Source: Rubrobacter marinus (lineage in GTDB: Bacteria; Actinomycetota; Rubrobacteria; Rubrobacterales; Rubrobacteraceae). From it: a stretch of DNA of 64,000 nt. The DNA is taken from assembly GCF_011492965.1 (NCBI RefSeq), contig NZ_CP045121.1, positions 1,612,001 to 1,676,000 of the forward strand, given 5' to 3'. How positions within the stretch are numbered: the stretch's first letter is position 1; every line of letters begins with the position of its first letter. Below, piece by piece: positions 9,347-19,567 of this stretch. Under the pieces are notes generated by a model that was given only the letters and a program-made list of their open reading frames with translations, searched no databases and had not been told where the DNA came from. The translations under genes were made by a program, and so were the position numbers.

Positions 9347-10261
9347 ATGGACGCAGGAGATGGGCATCAGGTGAGCCACCGGGTGAAAGACCACAACGGG
9401 GACGAGGTCACGCACGGCCGAGCGCTGGTAAACGGGGTTCGGCTGCACTACATGACCGCGGGGTCCGGGGAGCCCGTGCTGCTTCTGCACGGCGTTCCGA
9501 AGACGTCGTACCATTGGAGGCACGTCGTACCGCTGCTCACGCCCCACTACACCGTCATCGTGCCGGACATGAGGGGCCTCGGCGACTCGCAGCATCCCAC
9601 CTCCGGCTACGACATGCGCAACGTCGCCGAGGACTTCGCCGAGCTCATGACCACTTTGGGCCACGAGCGGTTCCGGCTCGTCGGTGAGGACTGGGGGGCC
9701 GCGGCGGCGTACCAGCTTGCGGCGGCTTACCCGGAGAGGGTCGAACAGCTCGTGTATCAGGAGATGATCCTGCCGGGCTTCGGCCTCGAGGAGTACTCGT
9801 TCCTGACGGCCGAGAACGTCAACACGTACGTCTGGCTGTGGCACATCAACTTCTACGCCGTGCCGGACTTCCCCGAGCTCCTGATTACCGGCAGGGAGCG
9901 GGAGTACTTCAGCTACTTCATCAAGCACGAGACGAAAGACCCGAGCGCGATCACCCCGGACGCCCTCGACGAGTACATCCGCTGCTACTCCTCGCCGGGG
10001 GGCCTGCGCTGCATGTTCGAGATCTACCGCGCGACCCTCGAGGACGCCGAGCAGAACCGGGAGGCGGCTAAGACGAAGCTCCCCATGCCCGTGCTCGCCG
10101 TCGGCGGCAAGGACTTCATAGGCGAGGACAACGAGCGGCAGATGAGGGAGGTCGCCGAGGACGTGCGCGGCGTGATCTTCCCCTGGGGCCACCAGCTCGC
10201 CGAGGAGTGCCCCGAGGACCTCGCCGGGGCGTACCTCGAGTTCTTCCGCGGCCAGGGCTAA
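9347..10261 (+). CDS. Alpha/beta hydrolase (epoxide hydrolase/dehalogenase type), second copy
   Basis: Intact hydrolase of about 304 residues, paralogous to the gene at 8196. HGVPKTSYHWRHV, the nucleophile elbow GEDWGAAAA (Asp as nucleophile, with Glu where GHDWGG proteins have His) and the closing region WGHQLAEECPE are visible. Two starts are possible: ATG at 9347, preceded by GGAGAGGAG, or ATG at 9329. The former is chosen for its better ribosome site. It begins an apparent operon running to 13431. Two tandem copies suggest overlapping substrates or opposite stereo-preference (inference). Confidence 0.9.
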   Translation: MDAGDGHQVSHRVKDHNGDEVTHGRALVNGVRLHYMTAGSGEPVLLLHGVPKTSYHWRHVVPLLTPHYTVIVPDMRGLGDSQHPTSGYDMRNVAEDFAELMTTLGHERFRLVGEDWGAAAAYQLAAAYPERVEQLVYQEMILPGFGLEEYSFLTAENVNTYVWLWHINFYAVPDFPELLITGREREYFSYFIKHETKDPSAITPDALDEYIRCYSSPGGLRCMFEIYRATLEDAEQNREAAKTKLPMPVLAVGGKDFIGEDNERQMREVAEDVRGVIFPWGHQLAEECPEDLAGAYLEFFRGQG

Positions 10262-10277
10262 GGCAAAGGAAGGGACG

Positions 10278-10964
10278 ATGAACGAGCAGAGAAGCACGGA
10301 GCGGCTCTTCTTCGACGAGCACCAGTGGGCGACGGTCGAGGCGGCGATGTCCCGCATCATCCCGACGGACCACCAGCCCGGCGCCCGCGAGGCCAACACT
10401 ACGGGCTTCCTGGACCGGTACCTCTCCGGCATCGAATACGTCTACGCTAAGCCCGACGGCAGCGGCTTCGAGAAGCTCTCCGGCAAGAGGGCCGAAGCGT
10501 GGCGACAGCGCATCGAAGGCCTACGCAAGGTCTACACGGAGGGCATCGCGGAGATGGACCGGAGGAGCCGGGAGCTCTTCGGCGACGATTTCCGCGCGCT
10601 CACCGAGGGGCAGCAGGACGAGGTGCTCGGGGCGATGGAGTCCCGCTCCGGCATGGATGAGGGGGAGCAAGAGGAGCACCAGGTCGCTGCGGGCTACGGG
10701 GCGCCCGAGGAGGAGGCCGAGCCCGCGATGCAGCAGACGCTCAACGAATCGGACCTTTTGTTCTTCCCGTTGCTCGTGCTTCACACGCGCCAGGGCTTCT
10801 ACGGCGACCCGGTCTACGGCGGCAACAGGGACCGCGTCGGTTGGGAGGTACTCGGTTTCCCGGGACCCGAGTCCATGGCCGAGGTTCACTCCGGCCGCTA
10901 CTCGACGCTCCCCTACTTCGCCGAAAGCACAGATCACGGAGAGGAGGCCGCGGATGGCCGGTAA
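10278..10964 (+). CDS. Gluconate 2-dehydrogenase subunit 3 family protein
   Basis: Small accessory subunit (228 residues) of membrane or periplasmic flavin dehydrogenases. FFDEHQWATVEAAMSRIIP with the following TDHQPGAREAN and the late QGFYGDPVYGGN block are typical of the family. No Tat signal is visible, unlike many homologues. GGGAC precedes the ATG and the gene overlaps the GMC oxidoreductase by about 11 bases, the normal arrangement of catalytic and small subunits. It is probably needed for folding or electron transfer of that partner. Confidence 0.9.
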   Translation: MNEQRSTERLFFDEHQWATVEAAMSRIIPTDHQPGAREANTTGFLDRYLSGIEYVYAKPDGSGFEKLSGKRAEAWRQRIEGLRKVYTEGIAEMDRRSRELFGDDFRALTEGQQDEVLGAMESRSGMDEGEQEEHQVAAGYGAPEEEAEPAMQQTLNESDLLFFPLLVLHTRQGFYGDPVYGGNRDRVGWEVLGFPGPESMAEVHSGRYSTLPYFAESTDHGEEAADGR

Positions 10965-12619
10965 GAAGAAGCCCGAGAGGGCGGACGTCTGCATCATCGG
11001 GGCCGGGGCCTCAGGGGCGACAGCGGCGAAGGTGCTGACCGAGAGCGGCCTGCGGGTCGTCGCGCTCGAGAAGGGCCCGTGGCGAAAGCCCGAAAGCTTC
11101 GGCGGCGACGAACTCGCCAACGCCAACAGGTACAACCTGTGGCCCGACCCGATCCTCAACCCCAGGACCTTCCGCCACTCCCCGCAGGAGGACCCGAAGG
11201 TCGAGCTCTTCTGCCCGGTGCCGCAGATGGTCGGCGGCGGCACCGTCCACTGGACGGGCTGGGTGCCCCGTATGACCGTGAACGAGTTCAAGCAGGAGAC
11301 GATCTACGGCGAGGTCGACGGTGCCTCCCTCAAGGACTGGCCCATTACCTACGAAGACCTCGAGCCCTACTACGACAAGGTCGAGTGGTCGTTCGGGGTC
11401 TCGGGGCAGGCGGGCGCGAACAAGTACGAGGGCCCGCGTAGCCGCGACTACCCCGTCCCCGCCATGCGGCCCACCCGCTACGCCCAGAAGTTCCACGAGG
11501 GCTGCGCCGCGCTCGGCTACAACTCTTTCCCCACCCCGATGGCGATGCTCTCCAGGCCGCACAACGGCCGTCGAGCGACGGTGCAGAGCGCGTTCGTCCA
11601 GCAGCACGGCGACCCAACGGGGACCAAGTCCACGGCGCTCACGACCTTCGTACCGGACGCCGTGGCCACGGGCCGCTTCGACCTCAGGTCGGACTGCTAC
11701 GTGCACGAGATCACCGTCGACGAGCGCGGCCGGGCGAAGAGCGCGGTCTACCAGGACGCGGACGGCGACTTCGTCGAGCAGGAGGCCGACGTCTTCATGC
11801 TCGCCTGCGGCGCGATGGAGTCCGCGCGTCTCCTCCTGCTCTCGCGCTCGGTCCGCTTCCCTAACGGCCTCGCGAACGGTAACGACCTCGTCGGGCGCTA
11901 CCTCACCCTCCACGAGTACAGCGCGGCCGTCGGCGTCTTCGAGGAGGAGATGTACGGCTGGGCCGGTGGGGGCTACGTGAGCGGGAGCACGTTCGAGTTC
12001 CTCGAGGGCTCGCAGGACAACGGCTTCGTCGGCGGCTCTCACGTCGCGGCGGCCGGGGTCGGGGTGCCGCTGCCGATCAACTTCACGATGCCGGACCAGC
12101 CGGCGTGGGGCCAGGGCATGAAGGACGCCGACCGCGAACTATTCAACCACAGCATGGCCGTCGGCGTCTGCCTGCACGACCTGCCACAGTACGAGAACCG
12201 CCTGGAGCTCGACGAGAGCGTAAAGGACGCCTGGGGGCTTCCGGTCGCGCGCGTCACCCACAAGGCACACACCAACGACATCCAGCAGGGACGCTGGATC
12301 ATCGACAAGAACGTCGAGATCCTCGACGCCGCCGGGGCGAAGAAGTCCTGGCCGGTGTACATAGACAGGATCACTGGCAACGCCTCTCATCAGCACAGCA
12401 CCATCCGCATGGGCACGGACCCGAGGAGTCCGTCCTCAACGAGTGGTGCCAGGCCCACGAGGTGGAGAACCTCTACGCCGTCGACGGCAGCCCGTTTCCG
12501 ACCTCGACCGGGGTCAACCCCACCCTGACCATAATGGCCAACGCGTGGCGCGTCGCCGAGCAGGTCGTCCGCCAACGGGGCCCGGCAGGGCGATGGCCGC
12601 GGCGTCGAGGGAGGGCTAG
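10954..12619 (+). CDS. GMC-family oxidoreductase (sugar/glucoside dehydrogenase type), frame broken twice
   Basis: FAD oxidoreductase of about 555 residues. The nucleotide-binding loop CIIGAGASGATAAKV is near the start, VPQMVGGGTVHWTGW follows, and HQHSTIRMGTDP carries the catalytic-region His. After 12420-12422 the frame needs one extra C to continue as PEESVLNEWCQ and NLYAVDGSPFPTSTGVNPT, the conserved GMC C-terminus. A second missing G/C near 12577 would let it stop at 12617-12619 just before the next ATG. Paired with a subunit-3 protein it resembles gluconate 2-dehydrogenase and FAD-dependent glucoside 3-dehydrogenases. Confidence 0.85.
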
Positions 12620-12623
12620 GCCG

Positions 12624-13431
12624 ATGAGGTTCGCCTACCACACGAACACCTGGGCGGGGTCGTAGGCCACCCCGCCGGCGTCACGAGCGTGAAGGACCTC
12701 TACTACCTGACGCCCGGCTCCACCGAGGAGGCCCTCCGCGACATCTCCGGGCCGGATACAAGGGCTTCGAGCTCTTCGACGGCAACCTGATGCAGTACGA
12801 GGGCCGCGAGGATGAGCTGCGTGGCCTCGCCGACGGGCTCGGCCTGACGCTCGTCGGCGTCTACTCCGGCGCGAACTTCATCTACCGCGAGATCCTGGAC
12901 GACGAGCTTTCCAGGATCGAGACCGCCGCCCGCCTCGCCGCCCGGCTCGGAGCCGAGCACCTCGTGGTCGGCGGCGGAGCGGTGCGAGCGTCCGGCATTC
13001 GCGAGGAGGACTACAAGCTTCTCGGCGAGGGCCTCGAAAGGGTAGTGGCGCTCGCCGGCGACCTCGGGCTCGTGCCGAGCTTCCACCCGCACCTCGGCAC
13101 CTGCGTCGAGTCCCCCGAGCAGATAGCCAGGACGTTCGAGTACACCGGCATCAACTTCTGCCCGGACACCGCGCACCTCGCTGCGGGCGGGGGAGACCCG
13201 GCCGAGCTCATAAACATCTACGGGGACCGCATCAAATACGTCCACCTCAAGGATTACGCGAACGGCGAATTCCTGCCGCTCGGCCGGGGGGAGCTCGACT
13301 TCGGGCGGATGGTAGGGGAGCTGAAGAAGCTCTCGTACGACGGCTGGATCGCCGTGGAGCTCGACGCCTACGACGACCCGAAAGAAGGGGCGCGCATAAG
13401 CAGGGAGTTCCTAGACGAGGTGACGGCGTGA
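12624..13431 (+). CDS. Sugar phosphate isomerase/epimerase (xylose-isomerase-like TIM barrel), frame broken twice
   Basis: AP-endonuclease-2-type TIM barrel, about 269 residues when repaired. It starts at ATG 12624 with GGGAGGG upstream and reads MRFAYHTNTWAG. One extra G is needed in 12657-12660 and one in 12749-12751 to reach GYKGFELFDGNLMQYEG. Metal-ligand segments SFHPHLGTC, NFCPDTAHLA and YVHLKDYA and the final AVELD are intact. It lies directly after the GMC gene, an association seen in pathways where a 3-keto-sugar formed by the dehydrogenase is isomerised or cleaved. Confidence 0.82.
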
Positions 13432-13484
13432 GGTTGCGCCGCACGATCGAGGAAAAGAACGAGCACAAGGGAGGGGCGGAGACC

Positions 13485-14636
13485 ATGGAGGGCGTTGATT
13501 TCTACGGCGGCAGCGAGGGGCGACGGTTCGAGGCGACGGGGTACTTTCGGCTCGAACGGGCGGACGACCGGTGGTGGATGGTCGACCCCGACGGCGGCGC
13601 TTTCATCACCGTCGGGCTGAACCACGCCGACGAGTCCAACCTGAAGTACCCGCACAACGCGAACATCTGGAGGGAGAAGTACGGCTCCAGGGAGCGTTGG
13701 ATCCGCGAGGGCGTCGTCAAGGACCTCAAGGACTGGGGCTTCAACACCATCGGCTGGACCCAGGAGTACATAAGCGGTGACTGGGGCGTCGCGCTCGACT
13801 GGTTCGGAGATCCCATCGACCTCGGCCACTCTTCCACGGGCTGGAGCTCCGCCGACTTCGAAGCCGCGAACATGCCCTACGTCCTGCAGCTGCGCGTTCA
13901 GGAGATGGAAGACTGGAACGGCCATCCGTCCTTCCGGGACGTCTACTCCAGGGACTTCGACGTCTACTGCGAGTACCTCGCCAGAAACATCTGCTTCGAC
14001 CACGCCGGGAGCAAGAACCTCATCGGGTACTTTCTCGTCGACATCCCGGCCTGGCTGCCCCACGCGAGCGGCGAGGACTTCGAACAGCTGAAGGGGCTAA
14101 GCGAGGCGGAGCGCAACGAGAAGCTCTTCGACGTCGCCACAAAGTACTACGAAACGATAACGAAGCACATCAAGAGCTACGACCCGAACCACCTCATTCT
14201 CGGGGACCGCTACAACGGCAACAAGGGCATCCCGAGCGCGGTCCTGCGCGCGATGCAGCCGTTCGTGGACGTCCTCTCGATTCAGTACTTCACAGAGCCC
14301 ACGGAGGAGTCCCGCAACGGGATGCGCGACGACCTCGCGCGCTGGCACGAGGAGACAGGAAAGCCCGTCATCATCGCCGACATCGGCAACTGGACGCCCA
14401 CCGAGATGAACCCGCACCGGACAAGCGGCATCGAGGACCAGAGCGGCAGGGCCCGGGACTACATCGACGCCATAAACACCGTTCTCCGGGAGCCCTGGTT
14501 TCTCGGGTGGCACTGGTGCGCCTACGTCGAGAACAAGGGGCGCGGCTGGGGGATCAAGGACCCTTACGACGAGCCGTACCGCGACTTTGTCGGCCCCGTG
14601 AGCGAGTTCAACAAGGGAGTTTATGGGGTGATCTGA
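13485..14636 (+). CDS. Glycoside hydrolase-like TIM-barrel protein (agarase-like), substrate unknown
   Basis: About 383 residues, aromatic-rich, with the look of a retaining-glycosidase barrel: GFNTIGWTQEY early, YFLVDIPAW in the middle, DVLSIQYF, then ADIGNWTP and GWHWCAYVENKGRGWG at the end. It resembles proteins annotated as agarase-like or GH5/GH42-like. The catalytic acids cannot be fixed with confidence (the usual NEP motif is not visible). No signal peptide is seen, so it is probably cytoplasmic. ATG at 13485 has AGGGAGG upstream; an in-frame GTG at 13428 would overlap the isomerase stop. Confidence 0.7.
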   Translation: MEGVDFYGGSEGRRFEATGYFRLERADDRWWMVDPDGGAFITVGLNHADESNLKYPHNANIWREKYGSRERWIREGVVKDLKDWGFNTIGWTQEYISGDWGVALDWFGDPIDLGHSSTGWSSADFEAANMPYVLQLRVQEMEDWNGHPSFRDVYSRDFDVYCEYLARNICFDHAGSKNLIGYFLVDIPAWLPHASGEDFEQLKGLSEAERNEKLFDVATKYYETITKHIKSYDPNHLILGDRYNGNKGIPSAVLRAMQPFVDVLSIQYFTEPTEESRNGMRDDLARWHEETGKPVIIADIGNWTPTEMNPHRTSGIEDQSGRARDYIDAINTVLREPWFLGWHWCAYVENKGRGWGIKDPYDEPYRDFVGPVSEFNKGVYGVI

Positions 14637-14758
14637 GCGGGCCACGCCCCGGCTCGAAGGAGCGGGCCGTAGCGGAAAGTCCCCGAAAGGGGAGACGGAA
14701 TTTCAGGGGAAGGCCTCCTCCTGTCGAGAGGGGGTTCCGGGATGCACAGGAGGACGGA

Positions 14759-15916
14759 GTGAGGCACGGTAAGAGATTAGTGGTCTGGGCGCTGCTCGTG
14801 GCACTGAGCTTGACGCTCGCAGCTTGCGGCGGCTCGGGCGGCGGACAGGGCGGGGGCGGCGAGACGCTGCCCGAGGCGCAAGAGGCCCTGGCGGAGCTGG
14901 AGGGGAAGGTTCTGAGCACCGGGCCCAACGGCGAGGAGCCCACGCCGGCCGACGAGGTGACGCTGACCGACGAGGAGCTCGGGCAGGTCAAGGAGATGGG
15001 CGCCAAGGCGGCCATCGTGATGCACTACGGCGGCGACGACTGGAGCCGGGCCCAGATCAACGCCCTCGAGACCCGCTTCAAGGAGATGGGCATCGAGGTT
15101 ATAGCGACCACGGACGCGGACTTCGACCCCGGCAAGCAGGTCTCGGACATAGAAACCGTGCTCGCCCAGAAACCGGACGTCATAGTCTCTATACCGACCG
15201 ACCCGGTCGCGACCGCCGACGCCTACAAGAAGGCGGCCGAGGCGGGCGTGAAGCTCGTCTTCATGGACAACGTCCCCGAGGGCTTCGAACAGGGCAAGGA
15301 CTACACGAGCGTCGTCTCGGCCGACAACTACGGCAACGGGGTCGCCTCGGCCCACCTCATGGCCTCGACCCTGGGGGGAGAGGGCAAGATCGGCGCGATC
15401 TACCACGCCGCGGACTTCTTCGTCACGCAGCAGCGCTACGACGCCTTCAAGAAGACGATCGAGGAGGAGTACCCGAACATAGAGATCGTCGCCGACCAGG
15501 GCATCGGCGGGCCCGACTTCGCCGGACAGGCCGAGGAGGCCGCCTCCGCGATGCTCACCGCCAACGCGGACCTCAAAGGCATCTGGGCGGTGTGGGACGT
15601 GCCGGCGGAGGGCGTCCTCGCCGGGGCCAGGACCGCCGGGCGCAACGACCTGACCGTCGCCACCATGGACCTCGGCACCCCGATGGCGATAGAGCTCGCC
15701 TCGGGCGGGATGGTGAAGGGACTCGGCGCCCAGAGGCCCTACGAGCAGGGCGTCACCGAGGCCAACCTGGCCGGGTACGCCCTCCTGGACAAGCAGGCGC
15801 CCCCCTACGTGGCGCTCCCCGCCCTGCCCGTGACGAGCGAGAACGTCATGGACGCCTGGAAGGAAGTCTACAACCAGGAGCCGCCCGAGCAGGTCAGGGA
15901 AGCCGCCGGCGAGTAG
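14759..15916 (+). CDS. Sugar ABC transporter substrate-binding lipoprotein (CUT2 type)
   Basis: Periplasmic-binding-protein type I fold, 385 residues, the extracytoplasmic receptor of the importer encoded next. A short basic start and hydrophobic stretch lead to the lipobox LAAC at about residue 22, then a Gly-rich linker. The body shows ribose-binding-like features: AAIVMHYGGDDWSRAQ, PDVIVSIPTDP, KLVFMDNVP and the hinge region IWAVWDVPAEGVL. The GTG start has AGGAGG five bases upstream. A hairpin follows before the ATPase gene, as usual where the receptor must be made in excess. Confidence 0.93.
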   Translation: MRHGKRLVVWALLVALSLTLAACGGSGGGQGGGGETLPEAQEALAELEGKVLSTGPNGEEPTPADEVTLTDEELGQVKEMGAKAAIVMHYGGDDWSRAQINALETRFKEMGIEVIATTDADFDPGKQVSDIETVLAQKPDVIVSIPTDPVATADAYKKAAEAGVKLVFMDNVPEGFEQGKDYTSVVSADNYGNGVASAHLMASTLGGEGKIGAIYHAADFFVTQQRYDAFKKTIEEEYPNIEIVADQGIGGPDFAGQAEEAASAMLTANADLKGIWAVWDVPAEGVLAGARTAGRNDLTVATMDLGTPMAIELASGGMVKGLGAQRPYEQGVTEANLAGYALLDKQAPPYVALPALPVTSENVMDAWKEVYNQEPPEQVREAAGE

Positions 15917-15926
15917 ACCGCGAGGA

Positions 15927-15958
15927 GGGGCGGCGGGCGGAATCTGCCCGCCTGCCCC
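15927..15958 (+). terminator. GC-rich hairpin between binding-protein and ATPase genes
   Basis: GGGGCGGCGGGC and GCCCGCCTGCCCC pair with one mismatch or bulge around a GGAATCT loop. It has no T-tract. It probably acts as an mRNA-stabilising or partial terminator element that raises binding-protein expression over the ATPase and permease. Confidence 0.5.
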
Positions 15959-15979
15959 GAAGGAACGAGGGAAAGGGTC

Positions 15980-17488
15980 GTGACGGAGAACCGAACAGAA
16001 GCGGCGGTGGAGCTGAGGGCATCGTAAAGTCCTTCGGCGGCAACGCAGTCCTGCACGGCGTCGACTTCGAGCTGCGAAGGGCGAGGTCCACGCGTTGATG
16101 GGCGGCAACGGCGCCGGTAAGTCGACGCTTATGAAGATTCTGGAGGGCGTCCACGCGCCGGACGGGGAGAGGTCAGGGTGGACGGGAGGACCGTCCAGAT
16201 CCGGTCTCCGCAGGAGGCGCAGGAGAACGGGATCGCGATGATCTTCCAGGAGTTCAGCCTGATCCCGACCCTCAGCGTCGCCCAGAACATTTTCCTGAAC
16301 TCCGAGCCGCGCACCGGGACGAAGCTCCTCGACGACCGCCAGAGCGAGCGCCGCACCCGCGAGCTCTTCGCCGAGCTCGGCGAGGACGTTGATCCAAAGA
16401 AGACCGTGGCGGACATGAGCACCGGCTACTGGCAGCTCACCGAGATCGCCAAGGCCCTCTCCAGGGACGCCAGGATCCTCATCATGGACGAGCCGACCTC
16501 GTCCCTAACGAAGACCGAGTCGGAGGCGCTCTTCGACCTCATCCGCAGGCTCAAGGCGAACGGCATCTCCATCGTCTACATCTCCCACCGCATGGAGGAG
16601 GTCTTCCGGATCGCCGACCGGGTGACGGTCCTGCGCAACGGCCGGAACGCCATAACGGACGAGGTCTCCAACCTGACCCTCGACGAGGTCATCGACCACA
16701 TCGTCGGGGAGAAGATGGAGGGCGCCTTCGAGTGGCGCGAGCGCGAGGTGGACAGGACGGGCTCGCCGCTTCTGGAAGTGAAAGTTCTGTCCGCGGCGGG
16801 CCGCTTCCGGGACGTGAGCTTCAATCTGTACCCGGGTGAGATACTCGGCCTCGCCGGTCTCATGGGGAGCGGCAGGACGGAGATCGCGCGCGCCCTGTTC
16901 GGCATAGACAGGGTGGACGCCGGCGAGATCCTGGTCCACGGCCGCTCGGTCGACATCCGTGGCGTGCGCGACGCGATGGACGCGGGGATCTCCCTGATCC
17001 CCGAGGACCGTCGCCTCCAGGGGCTCGTCTTGGACCACTCCGTCAAGGACAACCTGCTCCTGCCGCTCCTGAAGGGGTTGCAGCGGCGCGGCGTGGTCGA
17101 CGATCGGCGGGGGGAGCGGACGGTCGGGGCGCTCGTCGAGAGGTTGAAGGTCAAGGCGAGCTCCATCTTCGAGCCCATCTGGCTCCTCTCCGGCGGCAAC
17201 CAGCAGAAGGTCGTCATCGCCAAGTGGCTCGCGGCCGAGCCGGACGTGCTCGTCATGGACGAACCGACCGCCGGGGTGGACATAGGCGCCAAGACGGAGA
17301 TCCTGGACATCGCCCGGGACCTCGCCGACTCCGGCAAGGGGATCATCGTGATCTCCTCGGAGCTGACCGAGCTGCTCGCCGTGAGCGACCGGATCCTCGT
17401 CCTGCAGGACGGCACCGTAACGCGAGAGATGCACAGAAGAGACGTAGGATCCGAGGAGGAGTTGCACCGTGCTGTCCAGAGTGTTTAA
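15980..17488 (+). CDS. Sugar ABC transporter ATP-binding protein (two-domain, CUT2), frame broken three times
   Basis: Double ATPase of the ribose/xylose importer class, about 503 residues as repaired. Domain 1 has Walker [10 protein letters not shown], a degenerate signature [14 protein letters not shown] and Walker [11 protein letters not shown]. Domain 2 has a degenerate Walker A region [10 protein letters not shown], signature LSGGNQQK and Walker [12 protein letters not shown]; this asymmetry is normal for the class. The first 65 codons need one extra G at each of 16017-16019, 16079-16081 and 16164-16167. The GTG at 15980 is placed by frame. It overlaps the permease gene by 20 bases. Confidence 0.88.
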
Positions 17489-18464
17489 CCGTGGAGCGGA
17501 CGCCGACGCGGGCGTCGCCTCGGCGAGCGTCCCGCGCTTCGATTGGCGCCAGTATGTCGTGTTCATCGCCTTTCTGGTGGTCTTCGCTCTCTTCGGCGCC
17601 ACCCTTTACGACTCCGGTTTTTTGAGCTTCAACAACCTGCTCAACATCGTGCGCCAGAGCGCGATCATCGCGGTCATGGCGGTCGCGATGACCTTCGTGA
17701 TCTCGGCGGCCGAGATAGACCTCTCCGTCGGGTCCGTGGCGGGGCTCGCGTCCGTAACGAGCGCGCTGGCGGTCTCCGAGTACGGCTTCTTCGCCGGCGC
17801 GGCAACCGGTCTGTTGACGGGGCTCATCGTCGGGTCCGTCAACGGCGCCCTCGTCGCCAGGTTCAACATACCGTCGTTTCTGGTCACGCTTGGCATGCTC
17901 GGGATCGCGGTCGGAACTGCCCGCTGGATCACCGACTCCGCCCCCGTCCCGATCCTCGACGACTCGTTCAACACCATCTTCGGCTCGGGGCAGATCGGCC
18001 CCGTCCCCGCCCTCCTGATATGGATGTTCATCGTGTTCGCGGTGGGGCACATCGTCCTCCGAAAGACCGCCTACGGACGGCGTGTGCTCGCCACGGGCGG
18101 CAACGAGTCGGCGGCCCGCTTCAGCGGGGTGGACACCCGCAGGATCAAGTTCTACGTCCTGCTCGCCTCCAGCACGGTCGCGGCGCTCGCCGGGATGCTC
18201 TACGCCGGGCGCCTCCAGTCCGGGCGCTACCAGTGGGGCGAGGGCGACGAGCTCTCCGTGATAGCCGCCGTGATCCTTGGCGGCACCAGCCTCTTCGGCG
18301 GCTACGGCACGGTCGTCGGCTCGGTGCTCGGCGCGCTCCTCGTCGGCCTCATAAACAACGGCCTGACCCTTATGGGCCTGGAGTTCAGCCAGCAGCAGAT
18401 CGTGCGCGGCGCGATCATCATCCTCGCCGTCGCCCTCGCCAGAAAGGGCCCCGGCTCCCGATGA
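17469..18464 (+). CDS. Sugar ABC transporter permease (CUT2, RbsC-like)
   Basis: Membrane permease of 331 residues with about 8-10 hydrophobic segments starting at VVFIAFLVVFALFG. The family motif region AAEIDLSVGSVAGL and the late loop ILGGTSLFGGYGTVVGSVLGALL are typical of RbsC/XylH-type subunits. The GTG start at 17469 lies inside the end of the ATPase gene, implying translational coupling. Only one permease gene is present, so a homodimer is expected. Confidence 0.93.
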   Translation: MLSRVFNRGADADAGVASASVPRFDWRQYVVFIAFLVVFALFGATLYDSGFLSFNNLLNIVRQSAIIAVMAVAMTFVISAAEIDLSVGSVAGLASVTSALAVSEYGFFAGAATGLLTGLIVGSVNGALVARFNIPSFLVTLGMLGIAVGTARWITDSAPVPILDDSFNTIFGSGQIGPVPALLIWMFIVFAVGHIVLRKTAYGRRVLATGGNESAARFSGVDTRRIKFYVLLASSTVAALAGMLYAGRLQSGRYQWGEGDELSVIAAVILGGTSLFGGYGTVVGSVLGALLVGLINNGLTLMGLEFSQQQIVRGAIIILAVALARKGPGSR

Positions 18465-18564
18465 ACTGGTGCCACGCAAATTCCCGATCACGAACGGAAC
18501 ATCCCCGCCGTAGGCCACGGTCCGAGAAGACGCGGCCGGAGACACGAGAAAGGTAGGAGCAACC

Positions 18565-19566
18565 TTGGCACGGCCAGTAACGCTTTTCACCGGCCAGTGG
18601 GCGGACATGCCGCTCACGGAGCTCGCCCCGCTCGCGAAGGAGTTGGGCTACGATGGCTTGGAGCTCGCCAGTTGGGGCGACCACTTCGACGTCCGCAAAG
18701 TTCTGGAAGACGACCGCTACGCACAGGGACGTCTCGATCTCCTTGCCGAACACGGCCTCCGCTGCTACGCCATCAGCAACCACCTCGTCGGCCAAGCCGT
18801 CTGCGACCCCATTGACGAGCGCCACAAGGCGACCCTGCCCCCGCACGTCTGGGGCGACGGGGAACCGGAGGGCGTCAGGCAACGCGCCGCCGAGGAGATG
18901 AAGGACACCGCCAGGGCCGCGGCCAGACTGGGCGTCGATACGGTCACCGGCTTCACCGGCTCGTCAATCTGGCACAAGCTCTACTTCTTCCCGCCGACCT
19001 CTCAGGAGGAGATAGACGAGGGCTACCGGGACTTCGCCGACAGGTGGAACCCGATACTCGACGTCTTCGACGAGGAGGGCGTCCGGTTCGCCTTCGAGGT
19101 TCACCCCACCGAGATCTCCTACGACATCTTCTCCACCGAGAAGGCACTCGAGGCGATCGGGCGCCGCGAGGCGTTCGGCTTCAACTTCGACCCGAGCCAT
19201 CTGTACTGGCAGTTCGTGGACCCCGTGAAGTTCCTGAACCGCTTCCCCGACCGCATCTACCACGCGCACATGAAGGACGCCGCCCGCACCCTCGACGGCG
19301 AGAGCGGTATCCTTGCCTCGCACCTCCCGTTCGGAGATCACCGCCGCGGCTGGGACTTCCGCTCCGTCGGACGGGGCGGCATCGACTTCGAGGCCATTAT
19401 TCGCGCCTTGAACCGCATCGGCTACGACGGCCCCCTCTCCGTCGAGTGGGAGGACGCCGGGATGGACCGGGTGCACGGGGCGAGGGAGTCGGCGGCGTAC
19501 GTCAGGGGCGTAGACTTCGAGCCGTCGTCGGCGGCCTTCGACGCTGCGTTCGAGAGGGAGCAGTAG
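18565..19566 (+). CDS. Sugar phosphate isomerase/epimerase (xylose-isomerase-like TIM barrel)
   Basis: Intact TIM-barrel protein of 333 residues. [20 protein letters not shown], then [22 protein letters not shown] and [10 protein letters not shown] supply the probable metal and substrate residues (Glu, Asp/His, His). The TTG start has GGTAGGAG upstream. It is longer than the barrel protein at 12624 and not a close copy. It is co-transcribed with the Gfo/Idh/MocA gene one base behind it. Such pairs occur in inositol, keto-sugar and glycoside catabolism; the exact reaction is unknown. Confidence 0.88.
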   Translation: MARPVTLFTGQWADMPLTELAPLAKELGYDGLELASWGDHFDVRKVLEDDRYAQGRLDLLAEHGLRCYAISNHLVGQAVCDPIDERHKATLPPHVWGDGEPEGVRQRAAEEMKDTARAAARLGVDTVTGFTGSSIWHKLYFFPPTSQEEIDEGYRDFADRWNPILDVFDEEGVRFAFEVHPTEISYDIFSTEKALEAIGRREAFGFNFDPSHLYWQFVDPVKFLNRFPDRIYHAHMKDAARTLDGESGILASHLPFGDHRRGWDFRSVGRGGIDFEAIIRALNRIGYDGPLSVEWEDAGMDRVHGARESAAYVRGVDFEPSSAAFDAAFEREQ

Positions 19567-19567
19567 C

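Noticed and set aside
14640..14758. Possible riboswitch before the sugar-binding-protein gene
   Set aside because: Some short pairings exist (GTCCCCGAAAGGGGAGAC) but no known aptamer consensus could be matched.
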